Part shown: positions 1 to 11,624 of the stretch, one piece after another
Position numbering within the stretch: position 1 is the first letter of the stretch
How the letters are laid out: each line of letters starts with the position of its first letter
DNA from: Phytopythium helicoides
Taxonomy: Eukaryota; Oomycota; Peronosporomycetes; Pythiales; Pythiaceae
Assembly: GCA_024867545.1 (NCBI GenBank)
Contig: JANFNE010000033.1
Location: forward strand, 186,001-250,000
Length of the DNA stretch: 64,000 nt
Reading direction: 5' to 3'
Notes under the pieces: generated by a model
Told to the model about the DNA's origin: nothing
Database searches by the model: none
Seen by the model: only the letters and a program-made list of their open reading frames with translations
Made by a program: the position numbers and the translations under genes

Positions 1-952
1 AATGGAAGGATTTTTATATGACTGCAACGCAAGTTCGATCGACTGCAGAGTACAGATTGGGTTATTGTTGTGCTTTGCAGTAAACGGTGTCGAAGGCAAC
101 CACTAGAGCTCTGCTTCACCCTGGGTCGGCAAAACTACTGTAAAAACGCCCGAGCTGAGTGGAAGAGTAGGCGCTTGTGCCCATCGTTGGTGAGACCAGA
201 ACACATCGGGGCAGCAGGGTTGCAAGCATCGTTGCCCGAGTTGCCGGGACGCTGTACTATAGCGTCGAGTCCACGACCACACCCGCTCTCTTGATGATTG
301 CAGAGACTGAATTGCATTGCATGCACAGTACTTGTCTTCGCGGGAAGTTCAAGCGTCAATCACTCAACGACCATTACATCATAGACAAACCAATCCCATT
401 GGAAAGACTCGCCCCTTCCTACCAGCGTGTACTGTAGCTGGTAGTCGAATCGTGTGAGCATGTACTATACATCCGAGAAGTTCCAGAGTAAACTTGTGTG
501 AAATGGTGAAGAGCCTTCGCTGGGGAATTGAGGTTAACTGCTTCATTCGCCACGATTCCGTCTAGCAACGCGTCAACAAGCAGTGAGTCAAGGTCGTTTA
601 TCGCCGAGTATCCCGGTTGGCCTCGTCTGTTGCCGGACGGTGGACGCATGCTCCAAAGTCACGGTGGTCGACAGATGGAACTTGGGTCAAGAGTTCGCTA
701 ACTTACTGCCGCCCATTGAGTGAAACCTTGAGGTTATTCGCAATAGCTTGGTGTCGTTTGTCACTGTCAAGACTGGAGCAAATCCAGAGCACGCCTTGCT
801 AGTGGAAGGAGTAGCCACCACCATCTTGACGCCACCATGGAATCCAGTCCGCACAAGCGCCGCGCGACCACTGCTTTCGCGTGCAGGTCACGGTCGCGCC
901 ATCAATCAATATTCTATTATATCATCAAACGCTTATCGAGCCAAGGAGCTAG
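1..952. other. intergenic, no gene seen
   Basis: Short overlapping open frames on both strands, none with recognisable domains or a coherent codon pattern. It lies downstream of the minus-strand MYB gene. I see no RNA gene or repeat here. Confidence 0.5.
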
Positions 953-1840
953 CTACACAATGTAGGTGTTGTCTAACTGTTTATCGTTGAAAGCCCACAA
1001 GGATGTCATCGCATCCATTGAAAATGCCCGAGCAACTTCACTCAGGCGTAACTGAATCAGTGGGTCGATAGCTTCGTCCTCCATTATATTTTCGAGTCGC
1101 ACGTCGTCGAGAAACGAGTCGAGGTCGTCCATCTTCGTATCTGACAATAGAATATTCATCTCACACCAACCATTCGAGCAATTGTTGTGGTCCAGAGGAT
1201 CGGCACAGGTAGGCGAAGAATTCATCATGTGGGTTTCAGTCACCGACTTCCCCACCGATTCATTCGAGTTTATGTTTGAATGCCACTTTTGTGAAGCCTG
1301 TGTTCGACTTAAGTCGTTCTCGAGTGTAGACATCCTCGACGTCGTTGACATGTTCCCAGTCACTGCCATCACCACCATCAATACCCATGAACGTAGTCCT
1401 CGTTGGTGCCGAGCAATCTTCTGACGGTACTTCTGAGCGTGCGTCATCGTCTGGCGAACACTGCGCGTACCCACGAAGTTCGCGACCTCCTTCCACGGTC
1501 CGTGAGGAAACAGCTCGAGCCCACGAAGAAACCGCTCGTGCTCGTCGGCGGTCCACCCGACTCCTTTCGGCTGCAGTTGTTGCTTGTTCGGGTTACGTCC
1601 TCGCTGTCGACGTTCGCGTCGTCGCTGGTTCTTGATGACCGCCTTGGGGTTGGTGTCGACTCGCGGGTTGTGTAGCGGCATTCGGATGAGTTTGACTGGT
1701 CGATTCATGGATGTGGTGTGGTTGGTTGAGTTTGTATGATGATTGGATGCGTAGGTTCGTCGAGACGTGGCAGTGGTGGTGGTGGTTGGTGGCGGTGCAG
1801 GGGCGAACAGCTCGCCGTGGACTCGCGACGTGAAGGTCAT
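953..1840 (-). CDS. single-repeat MYB transcription factor (THAQKYRQK type), paralog 1
   Basis: Predicted nuclear DNA-binding protein of about 295 aa. One MYB/SANT repeat (roughly residues 90-140) carries GWTADEHERFLRGLE, GPWKEVA and ends in THAQKYRQK, the oomycete form of the SHAQKYF class. A basic segment precedes it (LIRMPLHNPRVD, then RRRERRQRGR), and an acidic C-terminus contains DDLDSFLDD, which may be an activation region. I start at the ATG at 1840 because all four paralogs in the window begin M-T/A-F/I-T followed by a hydrophobic-Phe pair; the frame is open upstream without support. It is head to head with the close paralog at 2996, separated by about 1.15 kb. No intron is needed. 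The family is certain; targets cannot be read from sequence. Confidence 0.88.
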   Translation of the reverse strand: MTFTSRVHGELFAPAPPPTTTTTATSRRTYASNHHTNSTNHTTSMNRPVKLIRMPLHNPRVDTNPKAVIKNQRRRERRQRGRNPNKQQLQPKGVGWTADEHERFLRGLELFPHGPWKEVANFVGTRSVRQTMTHAQKYRQKIARHQRGLRSWVLMVVMAVTGNMSTTSRMSTLENDLSRTQASQKWHSNINSNESVGKSVTETHMMNSSPTCADPLDHNNCSNGWCEMNILLSDTKMDDLDSFLDDVRLENIMEDEAIDPLIQLRLSEVARAFSMDAMTSLWAFNDKQLDNTYIV

Positions 1841-2995
1841 AGTTGGCGATCTATCGAGAGGTGGAGTGGCACGTCGAACGCAAATACCGGAGTGATAACC
1901 TTCGGTGAGTTTGGTCGGTCGTCCATCTGACGTGGTGCGCAAGAGGCAAGAACCAGTGACAAATGCTGTGTCCCCATGTGGAGGTTGAGACGACGACGCC
2001 CGCCTTCCACCTTCCACTCTAACAGTTGCCATATGCCTGCCCACTGCCAGACGGACGACGCCAGCCTTTGTACACTGAACGACGGATGCAAGCAGTGCGT
2101 TCCACCCGATGCCGCGCCAGGCATGTCAGGATGGGTCTGCACTTGCAAAGCCCTGATCTTTCCGGACGCAAAATCGCTGCTTCGGATTTTGCTCCGGCGA
2201 TTTCGAACTGCAAATGAGGGACTCGAAAAACATACAAACGCCAAGTCTGGTTGTGTCATTGGCTACACAATTGTATTTTGCTCCGTCGTTGTCGCCGTCG
2301 TCGTCGTCGTCGCCGTCGTCGTCAGGAGGCAAGAGAACGAAATGACTGCACTCGCCGTCCATCACAGCAGCAGCAACGCGAGCACGAGCGCGAACACGAA
2401 CGCTGACCCGTTCTGGACGCCAGCACGGATCGGAGTCGTCCAAAATCCGATCTTCAATCAACTGAGCAGCAGGCGAGCGATCTTCCGGACTGCGACGTGC
2501 ACGTGGTTCAGAATTGGCGGTTCGATTCTTGCCTTGCATCCTCAGCTTACTCTGAACTTTCAATGATTGCAGCAGTTTGGTGCTTATTAAGAGCATGCGT
2601 TACTGCGTGAATATCCCAACAGTGCCGTCGGGTAAGCAAAAACGTTAGAAGACCGATAGCGCGGCGGTGGTGGTGTTTGGTTGTTGCCTGGTGACCTGGT
2701 GAGTTGCTGCTAGTTGATAGAATTTCGGATTTTATTGAGGGTGTCCTATACCTACAGTACGACAAATCACTTGGTTTCAGTATGGCTACACTTGAACAGA
2801 GCACACGTCACTACTGTACTGTACTCGTTCACATAGCGTCCGGAGGAAAATCACGCCGGATGTGCCATATCATGATGTGAGTCGCCACTTTGCATATGAA
2901 GGTACCACGCTGTGTCAATCAAGTGACTCAAGTCGGTGACTCGGTCTCCATTTGATGGCATTTCCATTTTCACTTTTGTTGGTGCAAGGGGTGTC
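1841..2995. other. divergent intergenic region between two MYB paralogs
   Basis: About 1.15 kb between two head-to-head MYB start codons, so it must hold both promoters. It contains a GTC/GCC trinucleotide-rich stretch around 2284-2325. Open frames here are low-complexity shadows with no family match. Core promoter elements were not pinned down. Confidence 0.5.
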
Positions 2996-3916
2996 ATGGC
3001 GATCACGTCGCGTGTCCACAGCGAGCTGTTCGCCGAGGTACCCACAATATCCTCATCAGCATCCTCCACAAGCAATCAGCAAAACCAAACCCAGCCACAT
3101 ACACTGACACAACCTGCCAAGCTCATCCGAATGCCGCTCCACAATCCACGGGTCGATCCCAGCTCTAGAGCGGCCATCAAGAACGAGCGTCGACGACAGC
3201 GAAGACAACGCGGACGCTATCCCCACATGCAACAGCAACCGCAGCAACAAGTAAAAGGACTCCCCTGGACAGCAGAAGAGCACGAAAGATTTCTCCGTGG
3301 ACTGGAGCTCTATCCACGAGGACCATGGAAAGAGGTCGCGAACTTCGTCGGGACACGAACTGTTCGACAAACCATGACGCACGCACAAAAGTATCGCCAG
3401 AAGATTGCGCGGCACCAGCGTGGCCTACATCCAGGTACACCTCACAACCCGAACAGGGAGACATCGTCTGGCTCCTCTAGTCAACCGGGAGGTCAAACAT
3501 GTCGTGCTGGGCACAAACCAGCGACTGCAATCGCCGACGCGAATTCAGTGGAAGAGAAACGGGTCGTTTCAAGGAATGGCCGTTCCATTGTCAACGAAGA
3601 GACTCCAAACACGCTGCCTGCGATGTCGACACTGGCTCCCGCTCAAATCAGTGGCGGAATATATGAAGAGGATACCAGACTCAGCATCTCCATGTTGTCC
3701 GGACCACGTAAACCAGAGGCCTCCCTACTAGAAACTCAGTCGATTGACCGTAGAATCCCGTCAGCCCCAAGAGCTGGACGCGATCAAGCGCTCAGTGAGG
3801 ATTCTCTCGACGACTTGTTGGACGAGGGCTTGATCCAGCATGTCATCGATCAATATCTGGATACCGAAGCTTTTTCATGTGATCCAGTCGCTTCCAGTAT
3901 TCCAAGCGAGAGATGA
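2996..3916 (+). CDS. single-repeat MYB transcription factor (THAQKYRQK type), paralog 2
   Basis: About 306 aa. The N-terminus MAITSRVHSELF matches the start of paralog 1 and decides the ATG at 2996. A basic segment (LIRMPLHNPRVD at residues 43-54, then RRRQRRQRGR) leads into the MYB repeat at residues 88-136, with WTAEEHERFLRGLELYP, GPWKEVANFVGTR and THAQKYRQK. The tail is divergent but ends in an acidic leucine-rich patch (EDSLDDLLDEG), echoing paralog 1. The DNA-binding halves of paralogs 1 and 2 are nearly identical, which points to a recent inverted duplication. Single exon, stop TGA. Expected role: sequence-specific nuclear DNA binding. Confidence 0.9.
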   Translation: MAITSRVHSELFAEVPTISSSASSTSNQQNQTQPHTLTQPAKLIRMPLHNPRVDPSSRAAIKNERRRQRRQRGRYPHMQQQPQQQVKGLPWTAEEHERFLRGLELYPRGPWKEVANFVGTRTVRQTMTHAQKYRQKIARHQRGLHPGTPHNPNRETSSGSSSQPGGQTCRAGHKPATAIADANSVEEKRVVSRNGRSIVNEETPNTLPAMSTLAPAQISGGIYEEDTRLSISMLSGPRKPEASLLETQSIDRRIPSAPRAGRDQALSEDSLDDLLDEGLIQHVIDQYLDTEAFSCDPVASSIPSER

Positions 3917-4412
3917 GTAGCAGTCTTGTTCTATGTGTGTGTAGTTGGTCTGTGTGTGTGCGTGTCAATGTCATGAGTTTCGTGTGCTGAAGTGTTCCGA
4001 ACGGTTCTCAAGTCTGCCAATCCTTACTTCTTTGCTCACATTTTACACAGCAGAGTAGCAAAGTATCTATACCGCGTTGAGTACCATTATCTCCTTCGAA
4101 AGTGAGCAACAGTGTTATATTAACACTAGATAATAAGACAGCTTCCACCAATATCACGCAGGCTCCATGAAGTATGTCGCGATCGCTCATCTAGATTGCG
4201 AGAGAGGTCGAGAGGGGATAATCTGCTGAAAAATTGCGTTTGACGCCAATGTGACGAAGGATAATTGCAGTAAACGCGATGAAGAAAGAAAGCAGCAGCT
4301 CCATGCTACATCGCTTTGGCTTTACACAGAAGAGGTATTGAAGCAGTTGAGTTTGTGCAATGCATGGAAACGTGACTGTTGTTACAAAAGAATTGGATGG
4401 TTATAGATCACA
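3917..4412. other. convergent intergenic region
   Basis: Lies between the 3' ends of MYB paralogs 2 and 3. It has a short GT-rich run (around 3935-3965) and nothing else I can support. Confidence 0.5.
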
Positions 4413-5277
4413 CTACAATTCAATGTCCATTCCAGACTCTATGTGAAGCCCAAAAATTGTCGTTAGGGCGTAGTGGAGCTCGGCATCATCCAGCAGAGCT
4501 GAAGTATGTTCAAGATCAATTCTGGGGAGCATAGCCGCACCAATTGTGCTCCCAGCACCAGCAGGCACTTGTGGGGCTACACTGAACCATGAGTTGGAGG
4601 TCCGGAGCTGCATTTTCAACTCTGTCGACTGTCGATGGAGAATTTTCTGAATGAAAGCCGCAAGATTCACCGAGCACTTCAGGATATTGTGGAGACATAA
4701 GCGATTCAGGAGGCATTAGCGACCCCAGAACACCATCTGGGTTGAGCTGGAGGTCCCGCGAAAGCAAAGAGGCTGCCTCGAGGGTGAAAGCCATCTCGGC
4801 GTCTTGGATTTTCAAAGAGTCTGCCCCAAGCTTCTTGCTGCTTCCGTCTCGAGACGAGTCCGGGCGTGAACTGTCGTGACACGTCTCAGCCTTCCTGCGC
4901 TGCGGATGCAACCCGCGTTTTCGCCGAGCAATCTTCTGACGGTACTTCTGCGCGTGGGTCATTGTCTGCCTCACCGTGCGCGTGCCCACGAGCTGTGCAA
5001 TCTCCTTCCACGGACCGCAAGGGAACCTCTCTAGTCCATGTAGGAACCGCTCGTGCTCCTCAGGGCTCCATGCTGAGCCCTTGGCTGCCAGGGAGTCATC
5101 CATATCGCAGGACATCTCCGCGTCTTTCGAAGTGCTACGTGCTCTGCGTCGACGTCGTCTTGGGTTTGGATTGCTGCTAGTCTTGACTGGAAGACGGATC
5201 ACCTTTCCTCCAAAGGGCGACGAGTGGAGTCCTGTCGGCTCAAAAAGGTCGCGTTGGGTCTGCGTTGTAAAGGTCAT
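4413..5277 (-). CDS. single-repeat MYB transcription factor, paralog 3 (frame changes near its 3' end)
   Basis: Begins MTFTTQTQRDLF at 5277, aligned with its paralogs. It has a basic arginine run and a MYB repeat with WSPEEHERFLHGLERFP, GPWKEIAQLVGTR and THAQKYRQK. The MYB frame closes at 4516, after a stretch that no longer looks coding. A second frame (4670-4413) continues with an acidic tail containing SALLDDAELHYAL, like the tails of paralogs 1 and 2. A 49-nt intron (donor GTGAATC just after the PEVLG codons, acceptor CGACAG) would join them in the correct phase. Otherwise a single-base change has shifted the frame. Family assignment is firm; the C-terminus is not. Confidence 0.8.
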
Positions 5278-5762
5278 CGTGCCAAGGGGCTCGCAAGATC
5301 TTTTTGCCAGTGCTCGTTTGACTAGCTTTTGCGTCCGACTGGACAGGAGGAAACTGAACAATGACTCGTCGGCGTCGCACTCCGCCAAAAATTACCCCGT
5401 CGTGAGCGAAAGTCGAGCCGGGGGTGTGGATAGAAGAACGGATTTTTTTCACCGTGCACTGGCGAGGTGGCGCCTTGTGCTGACCAGGCGCAGCCAGAGA
5501 CGTGCACGATCTGTCCATTCGTGCAAGCGGTGCGAGCTGCCAAGGTCCATTTGGAGCACATGGTGTCCGAGTCCGCCAGGACGATTCCCCGACCACTCGT
5601 CCGACCACCGCAGCTGGTGGCTGGGAGATGCTGTCTCTGGCTCACATCCCATGAACCACATGGATAGATGATCACTTGTGTTCTTAGAGGCGATTCTCTC
5701 CCATAGCGACTTTACGATCACAGATGGGTAGCAAGCAGCACAAAGCTCAGCACTTCGCCTAT
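5278..5762. other. intergenic, no gene seen
   Basis: Upstream of MYB paralog 3 and downstream of the Hrq1-like helicase (both on the minus strand). Only shadow frames are seen. Confidence 0.45.
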
Positions 5763-8700
5763 CTACATGGCTGATGGAGAGATGACGCTGGCGTAGTAGG
5801 CCATGGAGTTGTGGAGGAACTCGAGCACGATGAGGGCGCCACGCTTGTCGAGTACGTGGTTGTACTCGGAGCAGGCAGCCGACTGTATGCAGGCAGGACA
5901 GCCGTCGGGACACGCGCATTCGCTTGCGATTGTCCATGCCTTGTCAATCATCTTAGAGGGTTGATATGTCAGCAATACCAAATCATGTGCCAAGTGTGCA
6001 GTCCAGCTCGATCCGCACCTGTGGGAGCACCTTCACAATCTCGTCCACTAGACCGCTACCACCCTCACGCTCCTCGTAGAGCGTCACTCTGTTGGGTCTG
6101 TTCACGCATCAAAAAGTCAGAACCTCCCAGTTCGAAACCTACCAAGGCAGCACAGGCTACCGACTTGACTCTCGCTTCGAATGGATTCGGATGCTCGGTG
6201 CCTATGTCAGCGGCATCACAAAGTACAAAAAGCCGAACCACAGCAGCACACAAGTGACCGACACCATGCAAAGAACCGATCCAGTTACTCCCCAATTCTT
6301 CAACCTGCACGCGAACCTCACGGGGCAACTCGAGCCACACGGCGCGACCAAATTTTTGCATCGGCGGGAGCGAGAACTCGTTCTTGTGGATCATTTTTAA
6401 GGTCTTCTTCTCATGCAGCGTCGAGCCAAAGACACGAGTAATGGCTGAGACCATACCAACACCAATGACAAGAGTAGGTTTCGAGGAATCAGGGGCTCCA
6501 ACTTGTCGTTGCCACTGCATTTGGACGACTTGAAGGTCCGTGAAATCTCGGCACCTTGTAAAATACGTCAGTGGCTCCTCGCAGCGACGAGCAAACACCA
6601 GTTTTTGATCCGAGTCGATACGAGTGATAAGGTATTCCTGCGCCTGGTGTAGATAAACTGCAGTTGGGTAGACTTGAAAAAAGACGCGTTCGCCTGGAAT
6701 CTCGTCCAAGACAGCCCCGACACCATCATCTGTCACAACCTGAGAGTACCATGGCTGTAAGACTTTCGAAACGATGTAGCCCATACCAATTCCCAGCACG
6801 TACCGTGTACGAAATCTCATGGATAGATCGCAAGCTCACTGTATTGCTTTCTTTTGGCGCGCACGCATGTGCACGGTAGCTTGCTCCCTTGCGTTCTGGC
6901 CACCGCATAAGCTTTTGCTGTTTCACAAGTGAGTCGATTGTGGCTCTCATATCTGGCTTCGAGTGGTATTCACTATTGTTTGTTGCTTCGCCCACTTCGA
7001 AGATAGACCCAAACACGAATGAATCAATGTAGTCCATGCCTGACTGTGGAGAGTACAACGGCGACTCGCGTGCGGCACAGACCAAATGCTGACTGAGCAC
7101 AAGCTCGTTGTTAGGGTTAAGCGCAACCGCTTCTGGTGGTAATCGGAAGAGCTCTTGAGCATGGCGAGCAAAATGCTGATCTAACGGAGCGTCAAAACAC
7201 ACAACAATAGCAGTCGACAGTTTGCACGATCGTTGTCGACCAGCTCGACCAGCTTGCTGCCACAGCGACGCGATCGAACCTGGGAGACCTAGGTGAACTG
7301 TACAGTCCAATGCTCCGATATCAATTCCAAGCTCCAGCGCATTAGTGGCTATCACGCCAAGGAGATCTCCGCTAAACAGCCGGTGTTCAATAGCGCGCCG
7401 ATCATCAATGGTGTATCCTCCACGATAACTACTAATGCGTTTCAACAGTCGTTGTCTGTGGCTAGACGACGATGAAGCTGGAGCCTTCGAGGACGGATCT
7501 GCCGATCCGTCGCGTAGAATTGAATGGACATTCATTAGCACAAGCTCCGACAGCTTTCGTCCGCGGCAAAAGAGTAGCGTGTGAATTTCAGCCTCCATAA
7601 GACGCGAAAAAATACGCGCGCTTTGGAAGATAGCACTTGTGGTCATTGAGACCGGCTCGTCATCTTTGATAGCTCCTTTTTGCTCAGCTTCGTTATCTTC
7701 GCATTTGGGTCGCTTCCGTTTCTTCCCTTTACTGGTGCCAGGTGGCTTGCTAAACACATCAACACTCAATGTTTCGCCCGGGGTAGCGGGTGTCTCCACC
7801 CTTGGATTCCACAGACAGAAGAGTTTTTCCCCACGAGGAGCTCCATCAGATGTAATTACTTGAAGGTGTCGAGCCCGAAAGAAATAAAAATTTGCAGGTG
7901 CAGGGGGGTTCTGCCCCGAGTTGCCTTTACCTCCGTCGTCATTTCCTGGGAACGAATGGGATTCTGATTCATCATCTTGAGGTAATGCGGGAAAGAGCAA
8001 GCCAAAATGCTCCCTAGGATTGTGAATTGTCGCTGAGCAACACACAATTTGTGGATTTGAACCGTGTAACGCACAAATGCGAAAGAGTCGCCGGAACACG
8101 CATGCAACGTGTGAGCCGAAGACACCGCGGTACATATGAGCTTCATCTACAACCACAAATCTGCAGGCACAGCAAGGTGGTCAGGATGTCGCGTCTCATT
8201 GTGCATACTCGATGTACAGCACTCACTTTAGGTTGGCTAGCACTCGTTTCCAGCGTGTATGCTGCGGCAGAATACTGAGATGCAACATGTCCGGATTGGT
8301 GAGAAACACGTTCGTTTCTCTAATTATCATGGAGCGAGCCTTCATGGCCGTATCACCATCCTAAAAATGTTAAACTCAAAACGCGTGAGAGACCTGGTAA
8401 AGAGTAAAATACCTTGACACGAACTCACAAAAGTGGAGCAGAGAGACATGGGCAGCTTGGATGCTCCAAGAAATGTTCTTAACGCCTTTAGTTGATCTTG
8501 TGCAAGTGCCTACTTGAAACAGGCGTCGTTAGTTATGCTACAGCTTGCCAATTCTATACACTTGCCCGACCTTGGTGGGGAACATGTACATGAACGTCGA
8601 GCTTGGATCCGCCAACAGCATGTTTGCCATCGGCACGTTGTACGCGAGCGATTTACCGCTAGCTGTTGATGTCGATAATACAACGTTCTTTCCTGCAAGG

Positions 8701-9483
8701 ATCGCCTGGATGGCTTCATACTGGTGCGAGTAGAGTTGCTGCACGCCACCTGCTGCCAGCGCCTGGACCACTCGCTCGTCCAGCTCAGGGATCTCGTTGA
8801 GCCCTCGGAATTGAGGCGGGCGAGCGGGAGTTCGTTCGACATGAACAATCTGTCCACAGTAGATGTCCAGCCTTTGAAGCATATCAATCACGGGAGCGTC
8901 TGTGCTGGCCGCTTGATCCTGACCGCTGTCACTAGCTGGAACGGCGTCTTGAGCTGAAACATCTCCTACACTATCGGCTTCTGCAGCGTTCAATCGAGGC
9001 TTCTCCTGGCCCCTCGTATCTTGAGAGATACCGGCCTTGCCACCACTACTGTCCGCCGCTTTATCCCCACTCGACGCCGCGCTCACCGCCTCTGCGAACA
9101 GCTTCTTGCGGCGCTCGCTGGCTCGCTGGCTCGCCTGCGGGACCAGCGGGAACGCGACCACCTCCCTCTCCTCGTCCGTCACGGGCGCCGCTCTGTACAC
9201 GTCGTCTGTCCATCCACGCACCGTCAGCTAGCAGCCTCCAGCAGCCACGCAAAGCCCCCCACCGCGCGCCTTTGTGCTGCATTTCCCTCCCCGAGTTGGG
9301 CTCGATCCGCAGCAGCGCGGGCGCCATCCGCGCCATCCGCGCCAGGTCCTCGCGAGAGACGGGCCCGCCCAGGCTCGCGGCCATGCGCAGCACGTTGCGC
9401 ACCGTCAGCACCGCGCGGTGGCGCGCCAGGAAGCCGTAGCTGGCGTCCACGCGCGCGAACTTGTCGGCCAGGTCGTCGCCCAT
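5763..9483 (-). CDS. HRQ1: Hrq1-type RecQ-family ATP-dependent DNA helicase
   Basis: Nuclear DNA helicase of the Hrq1 branch (family role: 3'-5' unwinding, crosslink repair). Eight exons: 9483-9263, 9192-8571, 8509-8429, 8360-8227, 8160-6804, 6739-6165, 6097-6019, 5951-5763. The seven introns of 61-70 nt all have GT-AG ends, and the sum is exactly 1,085 codons plus stop. Visible landmarks: N-terminal Hrq1 domain (residues 1-73), Q-motif region LYSHQYEAI (about 227), Walker A STASGKS (about 250), DEAH (358-361) followed by MYRGVFGSHV, SAT (395), NALELGIDIG, QQAGRAGR (about 655), an EIPGERVFFQVYP stretch, and a C-terminal five-Cys cluster (CACPDGCPAC, 1035-1050) of the DUF1998 type. It shares a 206-bp divergent promoter with the PTB-like gene. 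Intron 6 (6098-6164) is the least certain join. Confidence 0.92.
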
Positions 9484-9689
9484 TTTCCGCCTGGAAAGGC
9501 CCGGAGTTTGCCGTTGAAGCTGGTGGAGCGCTCCACACGGAGCTGTGGACATGGTGGTGGCGCGCTCCACCCGCTTAGGTGCGAATCCGCGTTTCCCCAC
9601 ACATCGCATGCGCATTCCGGGCGGCTACAGTTCATCATCATTTGGCCGGAGAAAGGCGATCCTTCCGTGGTTGCTTCCTCCCCGGCGCG
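9484..9689. promoter_or_regulatory. bidirectional promoter of the Hrq1 and PTB-like genes
   Basis: Only 206 bp separate the two start codons. At 9524-9536 sits the near-palindrome GTGGAGCGCTCCAC, followed by CGGAGCTGTGG, and a second GCGCTCCAC lies at 9562-9570. The same arrangement recurs in the divergent promoter at 23068-23090. Confidence 0.6.
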
Positions 9690-11370
9690 ATGGCGACGTC
9701 CAAGGTGCTGTACCTGGACAAGATCCCGTGCGAGTGGACGGAGCAGAAGCTGCGCCAGGTGCTCATGCCCATCGCCGACGTGCACAAGATCGTGCTGCTG
9801 CGCAAGCGCAACGCGCTGTTCGCGGGCTTCGACCCGCGCTCGCTCGAGACGTTCAAGGCCAGCACCATGCAGGCGCTCGTCGAGGCGGCAGACCTGCGCG
9901 CGGCCCAGCGCATCGTGCACGTGCTCAGCGACGCGCCGGTGCCCACGGGCGACAACAACGAGGTGCTCACGGCCAGCTACTCCAAGAACCAGGAGCTGCG
10001 CGACCGAGGGGCGGCCGGCAGGGGCGGCGCACACCGGCCCGCGGGCGGAGACGGCGTCAGGAGCAACCGCATCCTGCTCATCACGGTGCAGAACCCCACC
10101 TACCCCATCTCGACAGACTTCGTGCACGACATATTCAGCACCTACGGGCTCGTGGAGAAGATCGTCATCTTCGTCAAGCCCATCGGACTCCAGTGCCTCG
10201 TGCAGTTCGCCTCGCTCGAGGAGGCTATCGAGGCGCGCAAGACCCTCAACGGACTCTCCATATTCCCCGACTGCTGCGGACTCGTCATCAACTACTCCAA
10301 CCTGCAGCAGGAGCTCATCGTCAAGGAGAACGGGCCGCGCGCCAAGGACTTTCTCAACCCGCACCTGCCGGAGGCTTCGAGCGACGAGCCTGTCAACCCT
10401 GTCGCGGACCCGCATATCGCCGGCGGGAAGGCACGCAGCTACTCCATGGACGGCGAGCAGGCTGAGGACCAGCAAGCCGCCGCGCGAGACGCCGTATCGC
10501 CCGTGCTGCTGGTGTGCAACCTCCGCGAGAGCGTGACGTGCGATAACCTTTTCAACCTGTTTTCGTGCTACGGCAACGTGGTGCGCGTCAAGAAGCTCAG
10601 CTCGAAGCCAGTGGGTGCTCCTTTTTTGCTGTATTGACGTTTGGTTCACTTCTAACCCGACTATGATGCCATGCAGGATCACGCACTCGTCCAGTTTGCG
10701 ACTCCGGCTGCGTCCCAGTCGGCTCTTGTGCATTTGCGCGGATTCACGTTGCTCGGCCGCTCACTAGAGATCAGTTTTTCCAAGCATTCATTCATCTCCA
10801 TCCGCCCTGGAAGTGGCAATGAGCAGTGCGTGGCCAAAGCGAATGCGACTGATGTGTTTTGATGTCGCTGAATGGAACCCTTGTTGACTGCAGGGAGTCC
10901 ACATGGATGCGAGAATACGGTCATGGGCTCAACCGCTTCACTGGCAAGTACGCCAATACGACTCGTCACATCTACAGCCCCACGAAGATCTTGCACATTT
11001 CCAACTTTGACGAAACCACAAGCGAACAGGTGGGTACCGAGTGGTTGCCGCACGAGTCCAATAGGTGTTTGTTTGCGGCTAATCGCAATCGTACGATGCA
11101 GGACCTTCGCCACCACTTAACTAGCTTTCATGGCGGTGAGAGCGTGCGCGTGAAAGTGTTCACAAGCCCGAATGGCCAGCTCCAGGGTCTCGCAGAGGTT
11201 CGTGGATCCAGGTGCCATATCTTTTTTTTTTTCAATTCTTGAGACTCACCGCCTGTTTCCGTCAGTTCCCGTCGCTGGACGCCGCCACCAACGTGCTCGC
11301 GCAAGCGCACAACACGCAGCTCGACAGCAAACGCCTGAAGCTCGCGTTCTCCAAGCACCCCTTCCATTAG
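9690..11370 (+). CDS. polypyrimidine-tract-binding / hnRNP L-like protein with four RRMs
   Basis: RNA-binding splicing regulator of the PTBP/hnRNP-L family, 468 aa. Exons 9690-10610, 10677-10825, 10894-11029, 11102-11197, 11266-11370; introns are 66-72 nt, all GT-AG, and the frame is kept throughout. RRM1 (about 5-65) starts KVLYLDKIP. RRM2 (about 127-205) has NRILLITVQNPTYPIS and CLVQFAS. RRM3 (about 270-345) has VLLVCNLRE and HALVQFAT. RRM4 (about 385-462) has KILHISNFDE and GLAEF. The RNP positions carry the non-aromatic residues typical of PTB-type RRMs. The ATG at 9690 opens MATSKVLYLDK. It is divergent from Hrq1 and 254 bp upstream of the CAF-1 gene. Confidence 0.9.
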
Positions 11371-11555
11371 CGAGAGGAATGGATGGATTCCCGTACAGTA
11401 GGCGCACGTTGAAGCGCACGAGACGCGTCACTCTTGTGAATATAGCAGTAGTCGTTCCTTGGCGCCATCGCAAAAATCTCTCTTGAATCCAATCACCGCT
11501 GTCCGTTCCTCTCCATTTCATCCAATCGAGCGCAGGAAACCGCCGTCGACATTGG

Positions 11556-11564
11556 TTTCGCGCC
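11556..11564 (+). promoter_or_regulatory. E2F-like site upstream of CAF-1 large subunit
   Basis: TTTCGCGCC matches the E2F consensus TTTSSCGC, 61 bp before the CAF-1 start codon. CAF-1 is an S-phase gene, so the match is plausible, but the motif is short and binding is inferred. Confidence 0.4.
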
Positions 11565-11624
11565 AGAACCTCAGGAAGCGCCAAGGCCGCCCGCCTCCCT
11601 TGCTCGCCGCCGTTGCGCGTCGCC

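Noticed and set aside
9405..10733. 442-codon open frame on the minus strand over the PTB-like gene
   Set aside because: Antisense shadow of GC3-biased codons; the plus strand has four RRMs and consistent introns.
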